Below, piece by piece: positions 1-5,647 of a stretch of 5,647 nt of DNA. Every line of letters begins with the position of its first letter. Positions within the stretch are counted from its first letter, which is position 1. Source of the stretch: Moraxellaceae bacterium (GTDB lineage Bacteria; Pseudomonadota; Gammaproteobacteria; Pseudomonadales; UBA3067); contig NVTH01000022.1 of NCBI GenBank assembly GCA_002401525.1, positions 15,755 through 21,401 of the forward strand. The letters run 5' to 3'. The position numbers and the translations under genes were made by a program. The notes under the pieces are model-generated. The model was not told where the DNA came from and ran no database searches. It saw only the letters and a list, made by a program, of their open reading frames with translations.

Positions 1-995
1 TTGCATTCTTGAGCGGTAGATTGGGGGTTCTCATTCGAGGGAGTATTCTGCGAAGAAATATTTGGCGGAGCGGTAAGGTGGTGAGCCTCATCCACTACCA
101 GAATATCCCATTCGGATTCTAACACTTGAGCGCTTCGTTGAGGCGAGTTAGCGAGCCAATCCAGGCTGCATAGAATCAGTTGCGCGCTGTCAAAAGGGTT
201 GTCTTGACAGGTCTCGCAACGCTCTTCATTGAACAAGCTAAATTGTAAATTGAATTTTCGTAGTAATTCCACCAACCATTGGTGTTGCAGGTTTTCGGGC
301 ACCAGGATTAGCACGCGTTTAATCAAGCCTTTGATTAATTGCTGGTGAATGATCAATCCTGCTTCGATGGTTTTACCCAGCCCTACTTCGTCCGCTAGCA
401 AAACGCGAGGCGCATGCCGTTTGGCCACTTCACTGGCGATATGATATTGATGAGGAATTAGCGATGTTTTAGCGCCCAATAATCCCGCAACTTCGGATTG
501 TTGGATTTCACAGTGATGCTTACAAATGTCATGACGAAGGTTAAATAACGCCAGCTTGTCAATTTGGCCACAAAATAATCGGTCGCGGGCGCTTTTGAAG
601 CTGAGATGAGGGCTTAGCCGAGTCTCGAGTAATGATAGGGTGGGCGGCGAACCCAATGGATCGGGGTCAGCTTCATCTAGTGTCTTTGAAGACGCGCCAG
701 TTTGGCTTAATTCATCGGCTGTGGAAATCGGCGTGACTTGATAGATGAGTAAGTCGTCTTGTTGATTAAGGTTTTCGATCCTGAATCGATTTTGATCGAT
801 GTCTGATACTAAGTCCCCAGATTTGAATATCGCTCGCGTGAGTGGCGCGTTTTGAATCATGTACTTGCGAGCGACACCGTCACTGAGAAAGTGAATTTCC
901 ACTGTTCGATGGTCTAGGTTTTCGACTATTCCTAGTCCTAATTCTGGTTCGGTGTCGCTGATCCAGCGTTGACCAAGCGAAAATGGTGATCCCAT
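1..995 (-). CDS. rapA: RNA polymerase-associated ATPase RapA (HepA), N-terminal part
   Basis: This is the first 331 codons of a Swi2/Snf2-family ATPase; the gene runs off the left edge, so roughly two thirds is missing (E. coli RapA is about 968 residues). RapA binds RNA polymerase and uses ATP to recycle it after transcription. The start MGSPFSLGQRWISDTE matches E. coli RapA closely, and residues 1 to about 90 correspond to its Tudor-like N-terminal domain. The helicase core begins near residue 178 (SLIPHQ). Motif I is GLGKT at 205-209 within LLADEVGLGKTIEAG, and motif II is DEAH at 302-305. RVLILVPE and LQHQWLVELLRKFNL between them are also family-typical. By comparison with the E. coli protein as I recall it, there are extra residues near 92-122 and after DEAHHL. 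The family assignment is very secure. The gene is divergent from the MORN gene. Confidence 0.97.
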   Translation of the reverse strand, partial: MGSPFSLGQRWISDTEPELGLGIVENLDHRTVEIHFLSDGVARKYMIQNAPLTRAIFKSGDLVSDIDQNRFRIENLNQQDDLLIYQVTPISTADELSQTGASSKTLDEADPDPLGSPPTLSLLETRLSPHLSFKSARDRLFCGQIDKLALFNLRHDICKHHCEIQQSEVAGLLGAKTSLIPHQYHIASEVAKRHAPRVLLADEVGLGKTIEAGLIIHQQLIKGLIKRVLILVPENLQHQWLVELLRKFNLQFSLFNEERCETCQDNPFDSAQLILCSLDWLANSPQRSAQVLESEWDILVVDEAHHLTAPPNISSQNTPSNENPQSTAQEC

Positions 996-1007
996 CGTTT
1001 TATAGAT

Positions 1008-1012
1008 CCTCT
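1008..1012 (-). promoter_or_regulatory. Ribosome binding site of rapA
   Basis: AGAGG read on the minus strand lies 12 bases before the ATG at 995-993. The spacing is a little long, but no other purine-rich site is nearer, and the protein homology begins right at this ATG. Confidence 0.6.
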
Positions 1013-1282
1013 ACGTAGAACGACTTAGGGAAGCTCTCAACAAAAAGATTCCCAATAAAAAGGCGCGCCATCTTAGCGCAAATTAGAGAAATAATCATCG
1101 ACAGTTTTGTAATGTTTAGTGAACCAGGAGTACTATGTAATATCTTTTAATTTCAATCTATTAAGGTTTGTATGTGAATTAAATTTAGAGTCGCTAGAAT
1201 GCGTGTCTTATGCTATATCCGTCAGGTTGAGCGATCTTTTTAGCTGAGATAGGAATATTTGATCCCAGTAGTGGAATTCTGT

Positions 1283-1294
1283 AGATTGCAATCT
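1283..1294. promoter_or_regulatory. 12-bp perfect palindrome, possible operator
   Basis: AGATTGCAATCT is its own reverse complement over all 12 bases. It sits 61 bases before the MORN gene start and about 10 bases before a TTGAAA hexamer, where a dimeric regulator could bind. There is no loop and no following T-run, so it is not a terminator. No known regulator site is recognised, and the palindrome is short enough to be accidental. Confidence 0.3.
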
Positions 1295-1355
1295 GATCAC
1301 TCATTGAAAAAAAAATACTTAATTTGTTACTTTGCTCTTATTTTAGGCTAAGACT

Positions 1356-3005
1356 ATGGCTATTCCAGTTCGCTTCTTTCAACGGTTTCAGAACTGTGTT
1401 GCGATGGGCCGTGCGCCATCGATTGTTTTACTCCTGTTGCTGAGCTTTTTTCAGGTCAATATTGCCCAAGCCGCGAGTCAATATGAAGGTGGGCGGAACA
1501 GTTTTGGCCGCTATCAAGGAATGGGCACGCTGACCCAATCCAGCGGTAAAGTGTACCGAGGATATTGGCAGGATGGTCGCAGAGAGGGACAAGGGACCCA
1601 GGTTTTTTCTAATGGCGAACGTTATACCGGCGCATGGAAAAATAACAAGCCTGATGGCAATGGCACCAAAGCCTTTGCTAATGGTGATCGTTATGAAGGC
1701 GAATGGTCGATTGGAAAAATGAATGGCTATGCCGTGTATTCCTATGCCAATGGTGATGTGTACGAAGGTCAATTTGAGACTGGTCTTTTAAATGGCAACG
1801 GCAAACTGACCCGAGTGACTGATGACATCTTCACCGGCAATTGGGTCGATGGTGAATTAGCAGGCGTAGGGGCTGCAAGGCTTGCCAATGGAGATCGATA
1901 TTGGGGTAGTTTTAAAGCATGGGATTTTCATGGCATTGGCGAAATGGTTTTCGCTAATGGCGAAAATTATCGAGGTAGCTTTGCGCAAGGAAAAGTGCAT
2001 GGAAGAGGTGTGTACCACTACCGAAATGGTGACATTTATAAAGGCCGCTTTATTTGGGGCGTACGTTTTGGACGCGGGGTGTTAACTGATCAACGGGGTA
2101 ACTCCTACGAGGGACACTGGCGTGAAAATAACAAAGACGGAGCAGGCGAAGAGCGATTAATTATTGGTGAACATTACATTGGTGAATTTAGCGTCGGAAA
2201 ACGTCACGGTAAAGGCTTATTGGTCGATTCTGATGGCACTAGTTACGAAGGCTATTGGAAGCAAGGGCGGCTGTCAGGGGACGCATTAGTTACTTTTCAA
2301 GGCGGAAACACCTTCGCGGGTCATGTCGAAGAAGGCCTTTCTCACGGCATAGGCGAATGTGGGGATGGCAATATCATTACTCGTTGCGAATATGAGCAAG
2401 GGCAACGTCTCCTTGTCCCTGCACGAAAAGTGGTTACGAAAAATATTGCTCACGATGAGGGCGAAGCGGATTTAGTCCGAGCCCGTACCCCCACTTTTGG
2501 CGGTGTTGCGCACGACGTCTTGCCTAAAAATACTAAGCTTGTAACGGAAAGTTACGACACGTTTGTATCATTCGAACACGGCTTTTCAGATCAACCCAAG
2601 TTCTATACCCAGCAGGGTATCTCTCTTAACTACGATAAAAACAAAAACAAGCTTGAAGTGATTGCAAGCGCTGATGGCTATTGGTTGAGACTGTATGTGC
2701 CTAATTTTCGAGGGGCGGGGGTTTATCAGCTTTTAAGTCGTCAGGCTGAAACTGGCGACATAGGCAGCGAGTATTACCAAACTTCAGACGATTTTCCGGG
2801 GGTTATTCGTATTACTGAGTCCAAAGATGGAATTTTGGAAGGTCGGTTCGAATTTTTTGCCTATCGCCAAAATGGCGGAAATATTGCCCAGGGGCAGCAT
2901 ATTCGCAAAGGTCAGTTTTTGATTGATCGCACTGAGTTAGAGCAACGAAAACGGGACACGGGCCCAGCGCATAGCGTGGCGGATGTCTCGTCGCCATTAA
3001 TGTAA
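1356..3005 (+). CDS. Secreted MORN-repeat protein with a beta-rich C-terminal domain
   Basis: The product has 549 residues. Residues 1-39 look like a Sec signal peptide: arginines at 6, 10 and 19, a hydrophobic core at about 23-32 (IVLLLLLSFF), and an AQA cleavage motif ending at A39. A divergent repeat-like segment (43-66) precedes twelve MORN units of exactly 23 residues each (67-342), with the usual pattern YxGxWxxGxxxGxGxxxxxNGxx. The mature protein has only two cysteines, C335 and C344, at the end of the repeat stack. Residues 343-410 form a linker and about 415-523 a beta-rich domain (ISLNYD, LEVIAS, GVIRITES, LEGRFEFFAY). The tail is polar. MORN repeats form beta-hairpin solenoids used as scaffolds; the function here is unknown. 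The ribosome site is weak (AGG at 1345-1347). An internal ATG at 1404 would also leave a good signal peptide and has no better site. No transmembrane helix follows the signal peptide, so a periplasmic or exported location is inferred. Confidence 0.9.
   Translation: MAIPVRFFQRFQNCVAMGRAPSIVLLLLLSFFQVNIAQAASQYEGGRNSFGRYQGMGTLTQSSGKVYRGYWQDGRREGQGTQVFSNGERYTGAWKNNKPDGNGTKAFANGDRYEGEWSIGKMNGYAVYSYANGDVYEGQFETGLLNGNGKLTRVTDDIFTGNWVDGELAGVGAARLANGDRYWGSFKAWDFHGIGEMVFANGENYRGSFAQGKVHGRGVYHYRNGDIYKGRFIWGVRFGRGVLTDQRGNSYEGHWRENNKDGAGEERLIIGEHYIGEFSVGKRHGKGLLVDSDGTSYEGYWKQGRLSGDALVTFQGGNTFAGHVEEGLSHGIGECGDGNIITRCEYEQGQRLLVPARKVVTKNIAHDEGEADLVRARTPTFGGVAHDVLPKNTKLVTESYDTFVSFEHGFSDQPKFYTQQGISLNYDKNKNKLEVIASADGYWLRLYVPNFRGAGVYQLLSRQAETGDIGSEYYQTSDDFPGVIRITESKDGILEGRFEFFAYRQNGGNIAQGQHIRKGQFLIDRTELEQRKRDTGPAHSVADVSSPLM
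1554..2381 (+). repeat. Twelve in-frame 69-bp units encoding MORN repeats
   Basis: Residues 67-342 divide into twelve units of exactly 23 residues with no insertion or deletion. Each opens with Y or F, then xG, and most carry G at positions 8, 12 and 14 and NG at 20-21. The DNA units have diverged strongly but share short blocks such as AATGGTGATCGTTATGAAGG around 1680 and related forms elsewhere. That indicates an old expansion kept for protein structure rather than a recent tandem duplication. Units 4 (around 159-181), 9 and 12 are the least canonical. Confidence 0.93.
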
Positions 3006-3020
3006 TTAAGCGAGACTATA

Positions 3021-3048
3021 CTGCAAACTGCAAACTGCAAACCGCAAA
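3021..3048 (+). repeat. 7-bp tandem repeat, four copies
   Basis: CTGCAAA occurs three times in a row (3021-3027, 3028-3034, 3035-3041), followed by a fourth copy with one change, CCGCAAA (3042-3048). It begins 15 bases after the MORN stop codon. It has no inverted symmetry and is not a terminator. Confidence 0.9.
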
Positions 3049-3060
3049 TTATACCTCAAG

Positions 3061-3096
3061 CTAGACCTTAACTAGACCCAAACTAGACCCAAACTA
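3061..3096 (+). repeat. 11-bp tandem repeat, three copies plus a partial
   Basis: The unit CTAGACCCAAA is exact at 3072-3082 and 3083-3093. It is preceded by CTAGACCTTAA (3061-3071, two changes) and followed by the start of a further copy (CTA, 3094-3096). The three copies bring three CTAG tetranucleotides into 26 bases. The array ends just before the ligase gene's ribosome site. Confidence 0.88.
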
Positions 3097-3100
3097 AGTC

Positions 3101-3106
3101 AAAGGA
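3101..3106 (+). promoter_or_regulatory. Ribosome binding site of the glutamine-synthetase-like gene
   Basis: AAAGGA lies 8 bases before the ATG at 3115, at ideal spacing. It fixes this start, which also begins a normal N-terminus for the family. Confidence 0.8.
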
Positions 3107-3114
3107 AACCACGC

Positions 3115-4500
3115 ATGGAGTTGCCCTCGATTTCTGTTTCTGAATTATTAAGCCAGTATCAACAAGAAAATATTAAGCGTATTAAGTTGGGTGTCACTGA
3201 CATCGATGGTGTTATACGTGGCAAATATATCAATCTGGATAAATTTAAATCGGTTGCGAATAGCGGCGCTGGTTTTTGCGACTGTGTACTAGGCTGGGAT
3301 GTGAATGATCAGCTTTACGATAACGTTTCGTTTACTGGCTGGCATACCGCTTTCCCTGATGCACTGTATCGCTTAGATCTTAAGTCACAGAGAAGGCTGA
3401 GCTTAGAAAATAATACGCCCTATTTTATTGCTGAATTTGTCCAAGAGGATGGACAAAGCGGACATCCTTTGTGCCCCCGAAGCCTTTTGAAAAAGATTCT
3501 CTCTAAAGGCAAAGCGATGGGCTATGCAGTGAACCTCGCTTTTGAATACGAATTTTTTGTCTTTAAGGAAACCGCTGCGTCTATTCGAGAAAAGAATTAC
3601 CGCAATTTAACACCGCTTACCCCCGGGAATTTCGGTTATTCCATGCTACGGGCTTCCAGTGAGTCTGATTTATTTCATCAGCTGATGGATTACTGCATTG
3701 ACTTGGATTGCCCCATTGAAGGGTTGCACTGTGAAACCGGGCCCGGAGTGTGGGAGGCGGCTCTGCAGGTGGATGAGGGCTTGCGGGCGGCAGATAAGGC
3801 GGTGTTATTTAAAACGTTTAGTAAGGCGTTTTTCCAAAAGCAAGACTGTGTGGCCACATTTATGGCGAAATGGTCGATGGATTACCCTGGGCAAAGTGGA
3901 CATCTGCATCAATCTTTGGTGGATAAAAATAGCGGCAAAAGTGTTTTTTATGATTCAGCTGCCGAGCACTCAATGTCTAAAGTGATGACCCATTACGTCG
4001 CAGGCGTGCAAAAGTACATGCGACCTTTTTTGGCCATGTATGCGCCCACTATTAACAGTTACACCCGGCTTGTAAAAGGGGCTTGGGCGCCCACTGCCGC
4101 TACTTGGGGGGTTGAGAATCGAACTGCCGCGTTAAGAGTGATTCAAGGCTCTGAATCGTCTCAGAGGATGGAGTTTCGCATTGGGTCCGCCGATGCCAAC
4201 CCTTATTTGGTGGCGGCTGCTAGTGTCGGCGCTGGCTTGCTGGGCATTGAAGAAGGTCTTAATTTGGAGGATGCCGTGCAAGGCAATGCCTATGAAAACC
4301 AGGATGCGTTAGCAGAGGCCTTTCAACTGCCGAGCAATTTACGCGATGCGGGGCGCTTGTTCAATCAATCTAATGCGGCTCGATCACTGTTTGGTGATGA
4401 TTTTGTTGATCATTTCAGTGCCACCCGAGAGTGGGAATGTCGAGAATACGAACGCCATGTAAACGATTGGCAGCTTGAGCGATATTTCGAGATTATCTAA
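3115..4500 (+). CDS. Glutamine-synthetase-family ligase, probable gamma-glutamylamide synthetase
   Basis: The 461-residue cytoplasmic protein has the full glutamine synthetase fold, close to the usual length (E. coli PuuA 472, GlnA 469). Family members join glutamate to ammonia or to an amine, using ATP. The N-terminal VTDIDGVIRGK (27-37) is typical of the PuuA/FluG-like branch. Metal ligands by motif are E144 and E146 (FEYEFF), E207 and E214 (ETGPGVWE), H263 (SGHLHQSL) and E353 (MEFR). Glutamate and ATP residues include R318 (NSYTRL), R336 and R341 (ENRTAALRV) and R355. The catalytic set is therefore intact. The DGSS loop of true GlnA is replaced by CDCVLGWD (55-62), and the NLYDLP adenylylation site is absent, so ammonia assimilation is unlikely to be its main job. 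The acceptor amine is unknown; putrescine, another polyamine or an alkanolamine are possible. An iron-dependent alcohol dehydrogenase follows after 98 bases. Confidence 0.9.
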   Translation: MELPSISVSELLSQYQQENIKRIKLGVTDIDGVIRGKYINLDKFKSVANSGAGFCDCVLGWDVNDQLYDNVSFTGWHTAFPDALYRLDLKSQRRLSLENNTPYFIAEFVQEDGQSGHPLCPRSLLKKILSKGKAMGYAVNLAFEYEFFVFKETAASIREKNYRNLTPLTPGNFGYSMLRASSESDLFHQLMDYCIDLDCPIEGLHCETGPGVWEAALQVDEGLRAADKAVLFKTFSKAFFQKQDCVATFMAKWSMDYPGQSGHLHQSLVDKNSGKSVFYDSAAEHSMSKVMTHYVAGVQKYMRPFLAMYAPTINSYTRLVKGAWAPTAATWGVENRTAALRVIQGSESSQRMEFRIGSADANPYLVAAASVGAGLLGIEEGLNLEDAVQGNAYENQDALAEAFQLPSNLRDAGRLFNQSNAARSLFGDDFVDHFSATREWECREYERHVNDWQLERYFEII

Positions 4501-4532
4501 TACAGTTATTTCTTCGGATGCTGAGCGCTTTT

Positions 4533-4561
4533 TTGTAACAAGCACCTAAGATTAATTTCAT
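4533..4561 (+). promoter_or_regulatory. Possible weak promoter for the dehydrogenase gene
   Basis: TTGTAA (4533-4538) and TTTCAT (4556-4561) are 17 bases apart, each matching four of six sigma-70 consensus bases. The span overlaps the first copy of the direct repeat. TATGAT at 4572-4577 is a better -10 but has no matching -35. The gene may equally be read through from the ligase gene. Confidence 0.25.
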
Positions 4562-4581
4562 AACAAGCACTTATGATTAAT
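4536..4581 (+). repeat. 21-bp direct repeat, two copies with a 25-bp period
   Basis: Copies at 4536-4556 and 4561-4581 both start TAACAAGCAC and end GATTAAT. They differ only at copy positions 11 (C or T) and 14 (A or T), and are separated by TTCA. They sit between the ligase stop and the dehydrogenase ribosome site. They could be paired binding sites for a regulator, or a short duplication. Neither copy has clear internal dyad symmetry. Confidence 0.88.
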
Positions 4582-4584
4582 AAG

Positions 4585-4590
4585 AAGGGA
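4585..4590 (+). promoter_or_regulatory. Ribosome binding site of the alcohol dehydrogenase gene
   Basis: AAGGGA (within AGAAGGGA from 4583) lies 8 bases before the ATG at 4599 and fixes that start. Confidence 0.8.
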
Positions 4591-4598
4591 ATAATTGA

Positions 4599-5647
4599 AT
4601 GGTCGCTGAATATTCTTTTCCAACCACGATTCTTGTAGGGCAAGGCGCTGGAGACGCTTGGATTAACAAGATCAATCCAAACCCTCAGCAACATTTTCTA
4701 ATCGTCACCGATAAAACTATATTGTCTCTAGGCCTGTGTGACTGGCTCACCGAGTTACTTGATGGTCATCAATGTCAGTACAGTGTGTTTGCTGATATTC
4801 ACGCTAATCCAATCCAGGAAGACGTTAAAAAAGGGGTGCAGGTTTATAGCGATTCAGCCGCAACAGCCATTATTGCGTTTGGAGGCGGGGCGGCAATCGA
4901 TGTTGCCAAGGCGATTAAATTGGAGCTGGCTTATCCGGGCGGGATAGAACAGTTTCAGCGCGACGAGCAGCCTTGGGAACAAGCACTTCAGGCCTCGATT
5001 GATTGTTATGCTTTTCCAACCACGGCAGGAACTGGCAGTGAAGTGGGGCGCTCGGCGGTGATAATTTTGGAAAGTCAGAAAGATAAAACCGTGCTTTTTC
5101 ACCCTCAAATTATTCCTGATATTGCGGTGTTAGAGCCTAAATTAACCCAGGGTTTACCTCAAGCAATTACCGCGGCCACTGGAATAGACGCTTTAACGCA
5201 TTGTTTAGAAGCTTATCTCGCGCCCGACATACATCCTATTTGTGATGGAATTGCGTTGCAAGGAATGGAGTTGGTGTTGCAGTTTTTACCTAGAGCCTAT
5301 TGCGATGGCGATGACCTAGAAGCTCGAGAAAAAATCCAATTGGCGGCGAGTATGGGAGCGATTGCGTTTCAAAAAGGGTTAGGGATGGTGCATTCTATGG
5401 CGCACCCGCTGTCCGCCTATTTTAACATTCATCATGGCTTGGCCAATGCGCTGGTGATCAGCCAATGTCTTCACTTTATTGAACAACAAAATTTGCATGC
5501 GGATGAACATAAAAAACTACACACACTGAACGATCTTTTTAAAGGTCAGGAGTGCCATCAGGCAGTGTTATCGAAAACAATGGCTAATTTTGTGGCGTCT
5601 CTAGGGATTTCTCCGGGATTAAATCCGCACGGTGTGAATCAGGATGA
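4599..5647 (+). CDS. Iron-containing alcohol dehydrogenase, C-terminus cut off
   Basis: This open frame gives 349 codons and runs off the right edge. The family is usually about 380-390 residues, so some 30-40 are missing. These group III dehydrogenases interconvert alcohols and aldehydes with NAD(P) and a bound divalent metal, normally iron. The protein begins MVAEYSFPTTILVGQGA, a usual start. The dinucleotide-binding signature is FGGGAAIDVAKA at 94-105, followed by PTTAGTGSEVGRSAVI at 140-155. All four metal ligands are present by alignment with E. coli FucO: D197 and H201 (GIDALTHCLEAY), H265 (MVHSMAHPLSAY) and H279 (NIHHG); H269 is the conserved active-site histidine between the last two. 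The enzyme should be active, but its substrate cannot be read from the sequence. The neighbouring gamma-glutamyl ligase suggests an amino-alcohol derivative or a related aldehyde. Confidence 0.93.
   Translation, partial: MVAEYSFPTTILVGQGAGDAWINKINPNPQQHFLIVTDKTILSLGLCDWLTELLDGHQCQYSVFADIHANPIQEDVKKGVQVYSDSAATAIIAFGGGAAIDVAKAIKLELAYPGGIEQFQRDEQPWEQALQASIDCYAFPTTAGTGSEVGRSAVIILESQKDKTVLFHPQIIPDIAVLEPKLTQGLPQAITAATGIDALTHCLEAYLAPDIHPICDGIALQGMELVLQFLPRAYCDGDDLEAREKIQLAASMGAIAFQKGLGMVHSMAHPLSAYFNIHHGLANALVISQCLHFIEQQNLHADEHKKLHTLNDLFKGQECHQAVLSKTMANFVASLGISPGLNPHGVNQD

Larger units (their letters stand above)
996..1355. other. Divergent intergenic region, AT-rich, no gene
   Basis: This 360-bp stretch separates the divergent rapA and MORN genes and must hold the promoters of both. 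It has no open frame of useful length on either strand. Visible items are an isolated GC-rich palindrome GGCGCGCC at 1062-1069, a 12-bp palindrome at 1283-1294, and a run of nine A at 1307-1315. TTGAAA at 1304-1309 could be a -35 element for the MORN gene, but what follows 17 bases later (TTACTT) is a poor -10. TATATC at 1214-1219, preceded by TG, resembles an extended -10 without a good -35. I cannot name a promoter with confidence for either gene. Confidence 0.6.

Noticed and set aside
1062..1069. GGCGCGCC palindrome in an AT-rich region
   Set aside because: It is too short, without a T-run on the useful side or a second copy, to call a regulatory site or terminator.
1126..1140. AGGAG followed by ATG directly joined to TAA, resembling a start-stop element
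   Set aside because: It lies over 200 bases before the next gene and has only four bases of spacing; chance is the simplest explanation.
1428..1772. Open frame of 114 codons on the minus strand inside the MORN gene
   Set aside because: It is the antisense of the repeat region; its composition mirrors the repeated glycine and tyrosine codons, and the plus-strand protein is clearly real.
1882..2085. Open frame of 67 codons in another plus frame inside the MORN gene
   Set aside because: It lies wholly within the MORN repeats and shows no domain or ribosome site.
3698..3985. Open frame of 95 codons overlapping the ligase gene
   Set aside because: It overlaps the catalytic core of the ligase in another frame and its translation has no recognisable features.
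4518..4536. T-run after GAGCGC following the ligase gene, considered as a terminator
   Set aside because: The bases before the T-run do not form a stem with a workable loop, so there is no convincing intrinsic terminator.
4615..5024. A 14-base exact repeat, CTTTTCCAACCACG, at 4615-4628 and 5011-5024
   Set aside because: Both copies encode Phe-Pro-Thr-Thr at two conserved places in the dehydrogenase; coincidence of codon choice explains it.
4506..5108. Short open frames on both strands around and within the start of the dehydrogenase gene (4506-4694 minus, 4738-4947 plus, 4854-5108 minus)
   Set aside because: The frame starting at 4599 gives a continuous iron-dependent alcohol dehydrogenase with all expected motifs, so these are shadows.

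Overview
The window looks like a chromosomal segment from a gammaproteobacterium with moderate GC content. The main evidence is a RapA homologue, a protein characteristic of Gammaproteobacteria, whose first third matches E. coli RapA almost motif for motif. Shine-Dalgarno-type ribosome sites and Sec-type signal sequence are also ordinary for this group. The genus cannot be fixed from the sequence. I see no transposase, integrase, tRNA, rRNA, CRISPR array or phage gene.

Layout. Positions 1-995 (minus strand) hold the first 331 codons of rapA; the rest of the gene lies beyond the left edge. A 360-bp AT-rich divergent intergenic region (996-1355) carries a 12-bp perfect palindrome but no gene. 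Positions 1356-3005 (plus) encode a secreted 549-residue protein with twelve consecutive 23-residue MORN repeats followed by a separate beta-rich C-terminal domain. The 109-bp gap after it contains two short tandem arrays with different units (7 bp and 11 bp). Positions 3115-4500 (plus) encode a glutamine-synthetase-fold ligase of the gamma-glutamylamide type rather than a housekeeping GlnA. The next 98-bp gap carries a 21-bp near-perfect direct repeat. From 4599 to the right edge (plus) lies an iron-containing alcohol dehydrogenase, cut off near its C-terminus.

How the genes may work together. RapA recycles RNA polymerase and is probably unrelated to its neighbours. The ligase and the dehydrogenase point the same way and are close together. 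Together they suggest a catabolic module in which an amine or amino alcohol is capped with glutamate and an alcohol group is then oxidised, as in known gamma-glutamylated amine pathways. The substrate is not determined by this sequence. The MORN protein is exported and has no evident link to that chemistry. The most unusual parts are the MORN protein's domain arrangement and paired cysteines, and the short direct repeats in both gaps flanking the ligase gene. I found no convincing evidence of an entirely new system.
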